Assembly (NCBI GenBank): GCA_963703655.1
Contig: CAVPFA010000004.1
Coordinates: 248,001-312,000, forward strand
Reading direction: 5' to 3'
Origin: CAVPFA01 sp963703655
Lineage (GTDB): Bacteria; Actinomycetota; Acidimicrobiia; Acidimicrobiales; Bog-793
DNA length: 64,000 nucleotides
Shown: in pieces, positions 52,221-60,901 of the stretch
Layout: the number at the start of each line of letters is the position of its first letter
How positions within the stretch are numbered: position 1 is the stretch's first letter
Notes under the pieces: generated by a model
The model's input: only the letters and a program-made list of their open reading frames with translations
Database searches by the model: none
What the model was told of the DNA's origin: nothing
Position numbers and translations under genes: made by a program

Positions 52221-53101
52221 GCTCTCGGGTGAGCGCTTCGATAGGCGCCCACCAGGCGCTCGGTGGACACATGCGTATAGATCTCGGTCGTCCTCAGGCT
52301 CGCGTGACCGAGCAGCTCCTGGACCACCCGCAGGTCCGCACCACCGTCGAGAAGGTGCGTGGCGTAGGTGTGGCGAAGCGCATGCGGATGCGTCGGCACC
52401 GGCGAACGGCGGTCCAGAATCCGGCGTACGTCACGCGGCGTCATCTGGCGGCCGCGCCGGTTGACGAACAGCGACCCCGTCGGAGTCGAGCCGTTGACCA
52501 GCGCCGCCCGGCCCGAGGCGACATAGCGCGCGACGGCCTCAACCCCTGGAGCGCTCATCGGCACTCTCCGCTGCTTGCCGCCCTTGCCCCACACCGTCAC
52601 GGACCTGCCCTTCAGGTCGAGGTCGCCGAGCCGGAGCCCGCAGAGCTCGGCGACCCGCAGCCCGCTGCCGTAGAGCAGCTCGAGCACGGCGTCGTCCCGG
52701 GCGGTTATCTCGGGAAGCGTCGTGGCCACCGCGTCGTCAGCCGCCGGCTCGAGCAGCAGCTCCAGCTCGGACGGTGCGAGGACTCGCGGCAGGCGGGCTT
52801 CACCCGCGGGCGCGGACAGGCGCCGGGAAGGGTCGATCGCGACGAGCTCATGGCGGCGGAGCCATTCGAAATAACGGCGGAGCGCGGCGGCCTTCCGCGC
52901 GATCGTGCGCCGCGCGTACCTGCGAGTTGCCAGGTACGCCAAATAACGCCGCAGCATCAGGCGGTCGACCTCGGCCGGGTCCGACACTCCTGCCCGGTCC
53001 GCCCATACTACGAACGCCTCGACGTCACCCTGGTACGCCTGGCGGGTTGCCGAAGCGTCCGAGGCGAGTGAGCGCACAAAACCTTCGAGCTCAAAGCTCA
53101 C
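52217..53101 (-). CDS. xerC: XerC/XerD tyrosine recombinase
   Basis: 294 aa. N-terminal SAM-like core-binding domain (residues 1-90) and a catalytic domain with all key residues: GSGLRVAELCGL (Arg), GKGGKQRRVP (Lys), HPHALRHTYATHLLD (His-x-x-Arg), LLGHASLRTTEIYTHV (His and Tyr nucleophile). The location beside whiG and rpsB is that of chromosomal XerC, which resolves chromosome dimers at dif, so this is a housekeeping enzyme rather than an element integrase. Confidence 0.9.
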   Translation of the reverse strand: MSFELEGFVRSLASDASATRQAYQGDVEAFVVWADRAGVSDPAEVDRLMLRRYLAYLATRRYARRTIARKAAALRRYFEWLRRHELVAIDPSRRLSAPAGEARLPRVLAPSELELLLEPAADDAVATTLPEITARDDAVLELLYGSGLRVAELCGLRLGDLDLKGRSVTVWGKGGKQRRVPMSAPGVEAVARYVASGRAALVNGSTPTGSLFVNRRGRQMTPRDVRRILDRRSPVPTHPHALRHTYATHLLDGGADLRVVQELLGHASLRTTEIYTHVSTERLVGAYRSAHPRA

Positions 53102-53227
53102 CGCTCCACGCTACCCGAGTACGTGCGGAAGGTGCTGAACCACCCCTCGCGCTCCCTGTTCGCGACGCCACGCGGAGTTCTTCGCGTCCGCACCACGGAG
53201 CACTCCAAGTTGGGCGACAATGGAGCC

Positions 53228-53920
53228 ATGGCCCACCGAGTCCTGCTCGTAGAAGACGACGAACGGATCCGCACGTCGATGCGTCTCTCGCTCGAGGACG
53301 AGGGCTACGAGGTCGAGGAGGCGGGCTCCGGCGAGGATGCGCTCGAGTCCCAGTCGCGCGCCATGGTCTCGAATCCGTTCGACCTGATCGTTGTCGACAT
53401 CATGCTCCCTGGAATGGACGGTTTCGAGTGCTGCCGGCAGCTGCGGAGGACGAGCTCGGTGCCGATCATCATGGTCACGGCTCGCACCGACACCCACGAC
53501 GTGGTGGCGGGCCTCGAGGCCGGGGCGGACGACTACGTCACCAAGCCGTTCGAGCCGAAGGAGCTCGCCGCCCGCATCCGGGCGCTGCTGCGCAGGGCCC
53601 GTGCCGGCGAGCCGGGGCTGGTGCAACTCGAGTTCGGTGATCTCGAGATCCTTCCCGAAGCCGGCGTCGTGCGCCGCGGCGGCGAGGAGGTCCACTTGAC
53701 CCGCACGGAGTTCCTGCTGCTGTGCGAGCTCGCCGCCAACGCCGGCAAGGTGCTGTCTCGCGAGCAGCTGCTCGAACGTGTCTGGAGCTATGACTACTTC
53801 GGCGACGGCCGTCTGGTCGACGTGCACGTGCGGCGACTGCGCACCAAGATCGAGCGCGACCCGAGCGAGCCCCGCCACGTGCTCACCGTGCGCGGTCTCG
53901 GGTACAAGCTCGCGCCGTAG
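53228..53920 (+). CDS. mtrA: MtrA-like OmpR-family response regulator
   Basis: 230 aa from ATG 53228. Receiver domain with phospho-acceptor Asp in DLIVVDIMLPGMDGF, acidic pocket VEDDE, and VTKPFEPKEL. The winged-helix output domain is in residues 130-230 (LTRTEFLLLCELAANAGKVL, VDVHVRRLRTKIE, VRGLGYKL). It is followed 2 bp later by the sensor kinase and then by a GerMN lipoprotein, the order of mtrA-mtrB-lpqB, which controls cell-wall metabolism and division in actinobacteria. Confidence 0.87.
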   Translation: MAHRVLLVEDDERIRTSMRLSLEDEGYEVEEAGSGEDALESQSRAMVSNPFDLIVVDIMLPGMDGFECCRQLRRTSSVPIIMVTARTDTHDVVAGLEAGADDYVTKPFEPKELAARIRALLRRARAGEPGLVQLEFGDLEILPEAGVVRRGGEEVHLTRTEFLLLCELAANAGKVLSREQLLERVWSYDYFGDGRLVDVHVRRLRTKIERDPSEPRHVLTVRGLGYKLAP

Positions 53921-53922
53921 TC

Positions 53923-55452
53923 ATGGGAGCCGTCGACCTGCCGGCCGATCCTCTGGATCTGGCCCACCCGGCGCAGACGGCACATACGGCGGTGCCGGAA
54001 CCGCCGGTCCTCTCGCCGGCAGTACCTCGGCCGGCCCGCCGGCCTCGGAGGCGACGTCTCGGGCTCCGGGCAAGGGTCACGACCGCATTCGCGCTCGGAG
54101 CTCTTGCCCTTTCCAGCGCGCTGGCAGGTATCACCTACTTCGCCGTCCGTGCCTCGATCGTCAACCAGCAGATTGCCTCGATGCGGCACCAGACCTTGGC
54201 GAACGCCGTGCTGCTTCGAGGTGAGCTCCGGCCGAAGACTGCTTATATCCAAGGCCTGATCACGACACTTGACTCCGGCCCGAACACGAGCTCACTCATC
54301 TACTCCAGGGCCGGCGGGAAGGCCAACTGGTATCCCTCGTCCCCGACGCTGCTGCCGAGCTACCTGCCTTCGACGCTCAGGGCACGAGTTCTGGCGGGCT
54401 CGTACTCTTATCAGATCGTCGGGCCGGCGGGGACAGCCCACCTCGTGGTCGGGGTGCCGATCCGGTCGGACACTTCCCCGGTCTTTGTCAAGGCCGCGTA
54501 TTTCGAGATCTTCGACCTCGCGGACCTGACGAGAACCCTGAACGTCCTTCTTACGTCCCTGACGATCGCTGCCCTGGTCACGACGTTCGCCGGGGCGATC
54601 GTGGGCCGTTGGGCCGCCAGCCGTGCTCTTCGGCCGCTGCACGAGATCGCACAGGCGGCACTGGCGATCGCCGGCGGGCGCCTCGGCACACGACTCGAGA
54701 GCGCAGACTTTGCAGATCTCGCCGTCATCGCGTCGGCGTTCAATCGCATGGTGGACCAGCTTCAGGAACGGATCGATCGCGAGGCACGCTTCAGCTCCGA
54801 CGTCAACCACGAGCTCCGCTCACCGCTCACGACCCTTGCCACCTCGCTCTCGGTGCTCGAAGCTCGGCGCGACGAACTTCCGCCCAAGGCGCTCCAGGCG
54901 CTCGACCTCCTCGGCGCTGAGGTAAGAAGGTTCCGGCGACTCGTCGCCGACCTTCTCGAGATCTCCCGGTTCGACGCGACGCCCGGGGACATCAGCCGGG
55001 ACGAGGTCACCGTCGGAGCGCTGGTCGAGCACGCCGTGCAGGCCACCGGCACCGACGCGCCGATCCGGTTCGCGCCCGGGGTCGCGTCACGCCACATCCT
55101 GGTGGACAAGCGTCGTTTCGAGAGGATTGTCGCCAACCTTTTCGAGAACGCGCAGCGCTACGCCGGAGGGGTGACGCTGCTCGATGTCGAAGACAACGGC
55201 TCCTCGGTGCGATTCCTAGTCGAGGACGCCGGGCCCGGGATCGCTCCCGAGGAGCGAGACCGGATCTTCGAGCGTTTCTCGCGTGGTGCAACCGGGCGGC
55301 GCAGAGGACTGGGCGACGGTACCGGCCTGGGCCTTGCGATCGTCGCACAGCACGTGCATCAGCACGGCGGGCGGGTATGGGTTGAGGGCCGTGCCGGCGG
55401 AGGCTCGCGCTTTGTCGTCGAGCTCCCGGCAGTGAACGAGGCACTGGCGTGA
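53923..55452 (+). CDS. mtrB: MtrB-like sensor histidine kinase
   Basis: 509 aa. A Pro-rich N-terminus precedes a first membrane helix (FALGALALSSALAGITYFAV, about residues 46-68). An extracytoplasmic domain of about 130 aa follows, then a second helix (LLTSLTIAALVTTFAGAIVG, about 206-226), HAMP, and HisKA with FSSDVNHELRSPLTTL (phospho-His). The ATPase domain has NLFENAQRYAGG (N box), VEDAGPGIAPEERDRIFERF (G1) and GDGTGLGLAIV (G2). Partner of the preceding regulator; its stop overlaps the GerMN gene. Confidence 0.87.
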   Translation: MGAVDLPADPLDLAHPAQTAHTAVPEPPVLSPAVPRPARRPRRRRLGLRARVTTAFALGALALSSALAGITYFAVRASIVNQQIASMRHQTLANAVLLRGELRPKTAYIQGLITTLDSGPNTSSLIYSRAGGKANWYPSSPTLLPSYLPSTLRARVLAGSYSYQIVGPAGTAHLVVGVPIRSDTSPVFVKAAYFEIFDLADLTRTLNVLLTSLTIAALVTTFAGAIVGRWAASRALRPLHEIAQAALAIAGGRLGTRLESADFADLAVIASAFNRMVDQLQERIDREARFSSDVNHELRSPLTTLATSLSVLEARRDELPPKALQALDLLGAEVRRFRRLVADLLEISRFDATPGDISRDEVTVGALVEHAVQATGTDAPIRFAPGVASRHILVDKRRFERIVANLFENAQRYAGGVTLLDVEDNGSSVRFLVEDAGPGIAPEERDRIFERFSRGATGRRRGLGDGTGLGLAIVAQHVHQHGGRVWVEGRAGGGSRFVVELPAVNEALA

Positions 55453-56072
55453 GGCCTCTGCGAGTCGTCGCGCTCGGGCGGGTCGTCGCGCTTCGGCGGG
55501 TCGTCGCTCTCGGGTGTCTCGCGGCGGCCTTGACGGCTGCGGCCGGCTGCGGGCTGCCCGTCGACCCGTCTCCTCAGGCGATCCCGCCCGGCGAGATACC
55601 GCTCGCCCTGCGAATAGTGAGCCCGACCACCCCGGGCTCACTCAGATTTCACAACGCGGTACCCGTGCCCATCTACCTGCTCGGCCCTGACAACCAGCTG
55701 GTGAGCGTCAAGAGGTACCTGCTCATTCCACCGACGCCACAGGAGATCCTCGATGCACTCGAGGCGGGACCTTTCCAATCCGAACTCGACGTGGGTGTTC
55801 AAAGTGCGATCCCGCCCGGGGCCCACCTGCTGGCGGCCGAACCGACAGGAGGGGTACTGACCGTGCTCCTCGATTCCACCTTCGGGTCGCTCCGCCCCGG
55901 TCAAGCGACATACGAGTTCGCTCAGATCGTCTATTCGGTCACGTCACTATCCGACGTCCGTGCGGTTGTCTTCTCCTACAACGGAGGCGACATCCAGCCT
56001 GAGGTCGGTACCGGTGCCATCGCGACCAAGGTCGCCGTCGATCGCTCCGACTACCGGCAGCTGGTGGCGTAG
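55449..56072 (+). CDS. GerMN-domain lipoprotein, LpqB-like context
   Basis: 207 aa from GTG 55449. The signal peptide LGCLAAALTAAAGC gives a lipobox (AAGC; Cys about residue 34). A single GerMN domain follows (PVPIYLLGPDNQLVSVKRYL, LDALEAGPFQSELDVGVQSA, YEFAQIVYSVTSLSDVRAVV). LpqB, which modulates MtrB, contains GerMN plus a propeller; this protein has only the GerMN part. The N-terminus carries a duplicated VVALGR/VVALRR stretch. Confidence 0.8.
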   Translation: MRPLRVVALGRVVALRRVVALGCLAAALTAAAGCGLPVDPSPQAIPPGEIPLALRIVSPTTPGSLRFHNAVPVPIYLLGPDNQLVSVKRYLLIPPTPQEILDALEAGPFQSELDVGVQSAIPPGAHLLAAEPTGGVLTVLLDSTFGSLRPGQATYEFAQIVYSVTSLSDVRAVVFSYNGGDIQPEVGTGAIATKVAVDRSDYRQLVA

Positions 56073-56082
56073 GCGGACCGCT

Positions 56083-56514
56083 TCAGCTCTCGATCCCGAC
56101 TCGACTCGCCTCCGGGCCGGCGTGCCGCAGCCGAGGCGCGTCGGCCCAGAGCCGCTCCAGGTCGTAGTAGCGACGCGCCTCTTCGAGGAACACGTGCACT
56201 ACGAAGGCGCCGTAGTCGAGCAGAACCCAACGGGCGTCGTCGAGCCCTTCGATGTAACGCGGTGCGCCGCCTCCGTGCGCCTTGACGCGCAGCTCGACCT
56301 CCTCGGCGATGGTTCGAACCTGGCGCACGTTGCTCCCGCTCGTGATCACGAAGTGATCGGTGATGACGAGCAGGTCACCGACGTCGAGAACCACCGTCGG
56401 GTCGGCCGTCTTGGACGAAGCGGCGTCGGCCGCCACGAAGACGTGCTCGAGGGTCAACGCGAGCCGAGGCCCCTTCTGGCGGGCCGATCGAACCGAGCCG
56501 TTCGCGCGACGCAC
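56083..56514 (-). CDS. rsfS: Ribosomal silencing factor RsfS (YbeB/Iojap)
   Basis: 143 aa. It binds ribosomal protein L14 and blocks subunit joining when nutrients fail. VVLDVGDLLVITDHFVITSG, RYIEGLDDARWVLLDYGAFV and VHVFLEEARRYYDLERLWAD are diagnostic. An N-terminal extension of about 20 basic residues may mean that translation starts later. Adjacent to nadD, as usual. Confidence 0.92.
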   Translation of the reverse strand: MRRANGSVRSARQKGPRLALTLEHVFVAADAASSKTADPTVVLDVGDLLVITDHFVITSGSNVRQVRTIAEEVELRVKAHGGGAPRYIEGLDDARWVLLDYGAFVVHVFLEEARRYYDLERLWADAPRLRHAGPEASRVGIES

Positions 56515-56563
56515 AGGCGGTCGGGCGCGTCCTGGGACCCGAACCGGAGCATCCCGTGGCGGC

Positions 56564-57175
56564 TCATCTGGCCACAGGGTACAGGCCTCGTTCGCGGATG
56601 ACGTGGATGGCAGGCACTGGGATGAGGAAGTCTAGAGGGCGGCCCTCGGCGACCCGATCGCGCAGCTCGGTGCTCGAAATCTCAAGCGCAGGCACCTCGA
56701 CCATACGGACTTTCCAGCCCTCCAGCAGGGCTGCCGTGCGCACGGGGTCGATGGTGGTACCCGGCCGGTTCACCACCACGAGGACGACCCTGGACCTGAC
56801 CTCGTCGATCCGTTCCCAGCTCCCGAGCCCGGCGGCGGCATCCGCGCCGACGATCAGGTTCAGCTCGGCGCCGGGCCACCGGGCCTCGAGCTCGGCGACG
56901 GTATCGGCGGTGTACGAGGGCCCGCCGCGCTCGATCTCGACAGCGCTCGCCTCGAGCCCCTCGACGCCGACTACCGCGGCCTGCACCAGCGCCAGCCGAT
57001 CGGTGGCCGGCGTGACAGGCCGGCTCCCCACCTTCTGCCAGGGCTCGTTCGCGACTACAAGGAGCACCTTGTCAAGGCCAAGCTCGTGCCGCGCGTTGAC
57101 AGCTGCGACGAGGTGACCGACGTGGACCGGGTCGAAGGTCCCGCCCAGGATGCCCAGTCGCCGGAGTCTGCCCAC
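56564..57175 (-). CDS. nadD: Nicotinate-nucleotide adenylyltransferase
   Basis: 203 aa from GTG 57175; the frame is open further but without homology. NAD synthesis: transfers AMP from ATP to nicotinate mononucleotide. GILGGTFDPVHVGHLVAA (HxGH at the nucleotide site), GGPSYTADTVAELEARWPGA, LIVGADAAAGL and the C-terminal ISSTELRDRVAEG are diagnostic. Upstream of rsfS. Confidence 0.94.
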   Translation of the reverse strand: MGRLRRLGILGGTFDPVHVGHLVAAVNARHELGLDKVLLVVANEPWQKVGSRPVTPATDRLALVQAAVVGVEGLEASAVEIERGGPSYTADTVAELEARWPGAELNLIVGADAAAGLGSWERIDEVRSRVVLVVVNRPGTTIDPVRTAALLEGWKVRMVEVPALEISSTELRDRVAEGRPLDFLIPVPAIHVIRERGLYPVAR

Positions 57176-57264
57176 CTGGCGAAGCGTAGCGACCGCTCCC
57201 ACCGATCCCCGATCGCGCCGTGGCAAGCCGGTGGCGCCGCGAGGTCGGGGTCTCCCACCTCCCG

Positions 57265-57270
57265 TAGGCT
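57265..57270 (+). promoter_or_regulatory. Putative -10 of a leaderless DAHP-synthase transcript
   Basis: TAGGCT with 6 nt to GTG 57277. Confidence 0.4.
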
Positions 57271-57276
57271 GGAGAC

Positions 57277-58692
57277 GTGCGGACCACATCGGACCCTGTG
57301 GAACAGGCGCTCGCGGGCAACTCCACGCCGGCGGCGACGAGCCCGGCCCGCGACCCGGGCTGGCACCCTGCCTCCTGGCGCACACGTCCGGCTGCCCAGC
57401 AGCCACCCTGGCCCGATCCCCAAGCTCACGCGGACGTCCTGGCCCGGCTGGCGACCCTGCCGCCCCTCGTGTTTGCAGGCGAGGCGCGCCGTCTGACTCG
57501 AGCGCTCGGCGACGTCGCCGCCGGCAAGGCCTTCCTTCTTCAAGCCGGTGACTGTGCGGAGTCATTCGACGACTTCTCGGCCGACGCCATCCGCGACAAG
57601 CTGAAGGTGATCTTGCAGATGGCCGTGGTGCTGACATACGGCTCGGGCGTCCCGGTGGTGAAGGTCGGCCGCATCGCGGGGCAGTTCGCCAAGCCTCGCT
57701 CCTCGGCCACCGAGATGGTGGGCGACGTGCGGCTGCCCGTGTTCCGCGGCCACATCGTCAACGACGACGGGCCGACCGCCGCCGCGCGGGTGCCCGATCC
57801 CGGTCGAATGCTGCAGGCGTACCATCAGTCGGCCTCCACGCTGAACCTGCTCCGGGCCTTCACCAAAGGTGGCTTCGCTGATCTGTCGCAGGTGCACTCG
57901 TGGAATCTCGAGTTCCTGGCGACGAGCGCCGAGGGCCGGCGGTTCGAGGCGATAGCTGAGGAGATCGACCGTGCTCTGCGTTTCATGCACGCCTGCGGCG
58001 TGGACCTCTCCACCGACTCACCCATCCATCAGGTAGACCTCTTCACGAGCCACGAGGCCTTGCTGCTCGGTTACGAGGAGGCGCTCACGCGCAGGGACTC
58101 GCTCACGGGCGACTGGTACGACTGCTCCGCCCACCTCGTCTGGATCGGGGAGCGCACCCGCCAGCTGGACGGGGCGCACGTGGAGTTCGCGACGGGGATC
58201 GGGAACCCGGTCGAGGTCAAGCTCGGGCCGACCGTAACGCCCGACGAGGCGATCGCCCTTTGCGAGCGGCTGAATCCGGACCGGGCTCCCGGCCGCCTCA
58301 CGTTCGTGAGCCGGATGGGCGTCGACCGGGTCCGACACGCGCTCCCACCGCTCGTGCGAGCGGTGTCCGGGGCCGCCCACCCCGTGGCGTGGGTCTGCGA
58401 TCCGATGCACGGCAACACCTTCGCGAGCGAATCGGGCCGCAAGACAAGGCATTTCGACCACGTGCTCGGAGAGATCCAGGGCTTCTTCGCCGTTCATCGA
58501 CAAGAGGGCACGTGGCCCGGAGGAGTGCATATCGAGCTGACCGGCGACGATGTCACCGAGTGCCTCGGTGGGATAGGCGAGATCCTCGAAGAGCAGCTGC
58601 CTCTGCGGTACACGACCGCTTGCGACCCCCGGCTGAACGCCCGTCAGTCCATCGACCTCGCCTTCCGAGTCGCCGAGTTCCTCCGGGGGTAA
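57277..58692 (+). CDS. aroG: Class II 3-deoxy-7-phosphoheptulonate synthase
   Basis: 471 aa, the size of plant-type DAHP synthases such as mycobacterial AroG. First step of the shikimate path. FLLQAGDCAESF (metal Cys), VVKVGRIAGQFAKPRSS, YHQSASTLNLLRAFTKGGFA, FTSHEALLLGYEEAL, ATGIGNPVEVKLGPT, WVCDPMHGNTFAS and HIELTGDDVTECLGG are all present. Divergent from nadD. Confidence 0.95.
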   Translation: MRTTSDPVEQALAGNSTPAATSPARDPGWHPASWRTRPAAQQPPWPDPQAHADVLARLATLPPLVFAGEARRLTRALGDVAAGKAFLLQAGDCAESFDDFSADAIRDKLKVILQMAVVLTYGSGVPVVKVGRIAGQFAKPRSSATEMVGDVRLPVFRGHIVNDDGPTAAARVPDPGRMLQAYHQSASTLNLLRAFTKGGFADLSQVHSWNLEFLATSAEGRRFEAIAEEIDRALRFMHACGVDLSTDSPIHQVDLFTSHEALLLGYEEALTRRDSLTGDWYDCSAHLVWIGERTRQLDGAHVEFATGIGNPVEVKLGPTVTPDEAIALCERLNPDRAPGRLTFVSRMGVDRVRHALPPLVRAVSGAAHPVAWVCDPMHGNTFASESGRKTRHFDHVLGEIQGFFAVHRQEGTWPGGVHIELTGDDVTECLGGIGEILEEQLPLRYTTACDPRLNARQSIDLAFRVAEFLRG

Positions 58693-58914
58693 AGGCGGCC
58701 GCAGGCTGGTTGTCCTGAGGGCAATGCTGGTGTAGTGCTCAAAGTTGTGGCCACTTCGGGCTTCCTGGCCTACAATGCGCCCCTGGCGGTCATACCGTCC
58801 ACTGTTCGCCGTTCGCATGAGAACCTTGCCTGGCGACCCGGCCAGTCGGCGGCGCAGCCAGCGCCTCTGCGGTTCGCCTGGCAACGCCCGTGACGTTCCG
58901 AATCTCGAGGGGCC

Positions 58915-60768
58915 ATGGCACCGAGAACTTCCACGAGTCGTCGACGCCGGCGGCGGAGCGCCGGGACGATGCAGTGCCTCGCGACCGCCCTGACGCTGGG
59001 ACTGACGCTGGGCCTGATCGCCGCCTCGGTCTTGTTCGCGAGTTCTGCCAACGCCGCAGCGAAGCCCGGCCCCGACTTGAGGAAGCACCCTCCGAGGGCG
59101 TCGCCCACCACCACCACCACCGAGCCTGCCGGAGGGCGCCGCTCGCCGAAGAAGCCCACCGCGGCCGCCGAGCTCACCTACGACCTCGCCGAGGCCAACG
59201 GCGTGGTGAAGTCACTCGGCGGAGCGACTTACTACGGGTCTGCGTACGGCACTCACCTGGTGGCGCCCATCGTGGCGCTCGTGCCGACGGCCGATCGCGG
59301 CGGTTACTGGCTGATCGGCGCCGATGCCAGCGTGTACCCGTTCGGTGACGCCGAGCAGAAGGGCGGTGCCGGCGGCAGGGTGCGGCTAGACCCCGTGGTG
59401 GCTGCTGCCGCGACACCCGACAGTGGTGGCTACTGGTTCGTCACGGCATCCGGCCAGGTGCTGGCGTTCGGCGACGCCCGCAGCTACGGCTCGATCACGT
59501 CGCCGCTCAAGGATCACGTCGTCGCGATCGCCCCCACTGCCGACGGCAAGGGTTACTGGATCGCCTCCAGCACCGGAGCCGTCTACAGCTTCGGTGACGC
59601 CAAGTTCCACGGCTCGATGGCGACGAGCCACATCGACGAGCCGATCGTCGCCATCGCAGCGACGCACGACGGCGGCGGCTACTGGCTGGCGGAGTCGGAC
59701 GGAGACGTCTTCGACTTCGGCGACGCTGCGCGACTGGCGCCGCTGTACCCGGTGGACGCCAAGTCGCCCGTGGTGGGGATCGCCGTCACGGCGGACGGCA
59801 CCGGAGACTGGCTAGCAGAGAAGAACGGCACCGTCCTCAACTTCGGCACCGCTACCGCTCACGGCTCGCTCACGGGCGTGCCGGCCAATTCCCCCGTGAT
59901 CTCGATCGCTGCGATGCCGATCGCCGCCCCTCCGGTCCGCGCCCCTCCCGTCCGCGCCCCTCCCGTCCGCGACTCGCCGCTCCGGTACCCGCAGGGCGCC
60001 TTCGGCTACGACATCAACTGGCCGCAATGCGCCGGACCGACCTCGCCACGTACCGTCCCGCTCCCCGGTCCCCCGTCTGATCCCGCAGGGACGATCGACT
60101 ACACCGTCGCGGTCATCGGAGTCGACGGATGGGCGATCGGGGCGCCGAACCCGTGCCTGCAGGCGGAGGTGGAGTGGGCAAAGAAGGCCGACGGCACCGG
60201 CGGAGCGCCCTATGACCTCTACATGTTCCTCAACTCCCCGGCGGCGTCGGACACCATCGACCAGACGGGCCCCGCGGGGACCTGCGCCGACTTCTCGGGC
60301 AAACGACAGGCAAGGTGCCTCGCCTACAACTACGGCTACAACTCGGCGCTGGGCGCGACGCAGTACGCGACGTCCCAAGGCGCCACATCGCCGATGTGGT
60401 GGCTCGACATCGAAAACGACCTGTGCGGGCAGTACTGGTCGTGCGATCCTGAGCTCAACTCCCTGACGATCCAGGGCGCGCTCGATCTGCTCCGCGCACA
60501 CGGGATCACCGTCGGGATCTACTCGACGTCGGTCCAGTGGAAGGGCATCACCGGCGGCTATGTCCCGCCCGGCCCGCAGATCCCCATTCGGGTCGCGGGG
60601 GCCTACTGGACCTCACCTCCTTATCCCTCGAGTTACGGCTATCAATCGCCGTCGGTGCTTGCGCCGTACTGTGGCGCGAAGTACGCGTTCGCGGGCGGCA
60701 CGACGTGGCTTCTGCAGGAGACGCCCGGCCCGAACAACTACCCCTTCGACCCCGACTACGCCTGCTGA
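58915..60768 (+). CDS. Secreted protein: propeller-like repeats plus GH25-like C-terminal domain
   Basis: 617 aa. A basic N-terminus and hydrophobic segment (TALTLGLTLGLIAASVLFAS) with ANAAA give a Sec signal. A Pro/Thr linker precedes five repeats of GGYWLIGADASVYPFGDA-type (about residues 120-340), a repeat common in Acidimicrobiia surface proteins. A short APPVR x3 hinge is followed by a C-terminal domain of about 240 aa: FGYDINWPQC, MWWLDIENDLCGQYW, GITVGIYSTSVQWKGI. The DIEN and GIYS motifs recall GH25 muramidase-like or DUF1906 folds. Eight or so Cys in this domain suggest disulfides. A cell-wall role is inference. Confidence 0.82.
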   Translation: MAPRTSTSRRRRRRSAGTMQCLATALTLGLTLGLIAASVLFASSANAAAKPGPDLRKHPPRASPTTTTTEPAGGRRSPKKPTAAAELTYDLAEANGVVKSLGGATYYGSAYGTHLVAPIVALVPTADRGGYWLIGADASVYPFGDAEQKGGAGGRVRLDPVVAAAATPDSGGYWFVTASGQVLAFGDARSYGSITSPLKDHVVAIAPTADGKGYWIASSTGAVYSFGDAKFHGSMATSHIDEPIVAIAATHDGGGYWLAESDGDVFDFGDAARLAPLYPVDAKSPVVGIAVTADGTGDWLAEKNGTVLNFGTATAHGSLTGVPANSPVISIAAMPIAAPPVRAPPVRAPPVRDSPLRYPQGAFGYDINWPQCAGPTSPRTVPLPGPPSDPAGTIDYTVAVIGVDGWAIGAPNPCLQAEVEWAKKADGTGGAPYDLYMFLNSPAASDTIDQTGPAGTCADFSGKRQARCLAYNYGYNSALGATQYATSQGATSPMWWLDIENDLCGQYWSCDPELNSLTIQGALDLLRAHGITVGIYSTSVQWKGITGGYVPPGPQIPIRVAGAYWTSPPYPSSYGYQSPSVLAPYCGAKYAFAGGTTWLLQETPGPNNYPFDPDYAC

Positions 60769-60901
60769 GGCCGGGACCGCTGCTGAGGTCCGGCACCGCT
60801 GGCGAGGAGCCGCGCCGAAGCCGAGGACCGGCCATCGCTGCTGAGGACCGGCACCGCTCGAGTCCGAGCCAGCCCGGCCGGACCGGGCGCTCGCTCGGGC
60901 C

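Noticed and set aside
60769..60901. Repeated ctgaggaccggcaccgct-like units after the secreted propeller gene
   Set aside because: Only two or three imperfect copies in a short spacer; too little to call a functional element.
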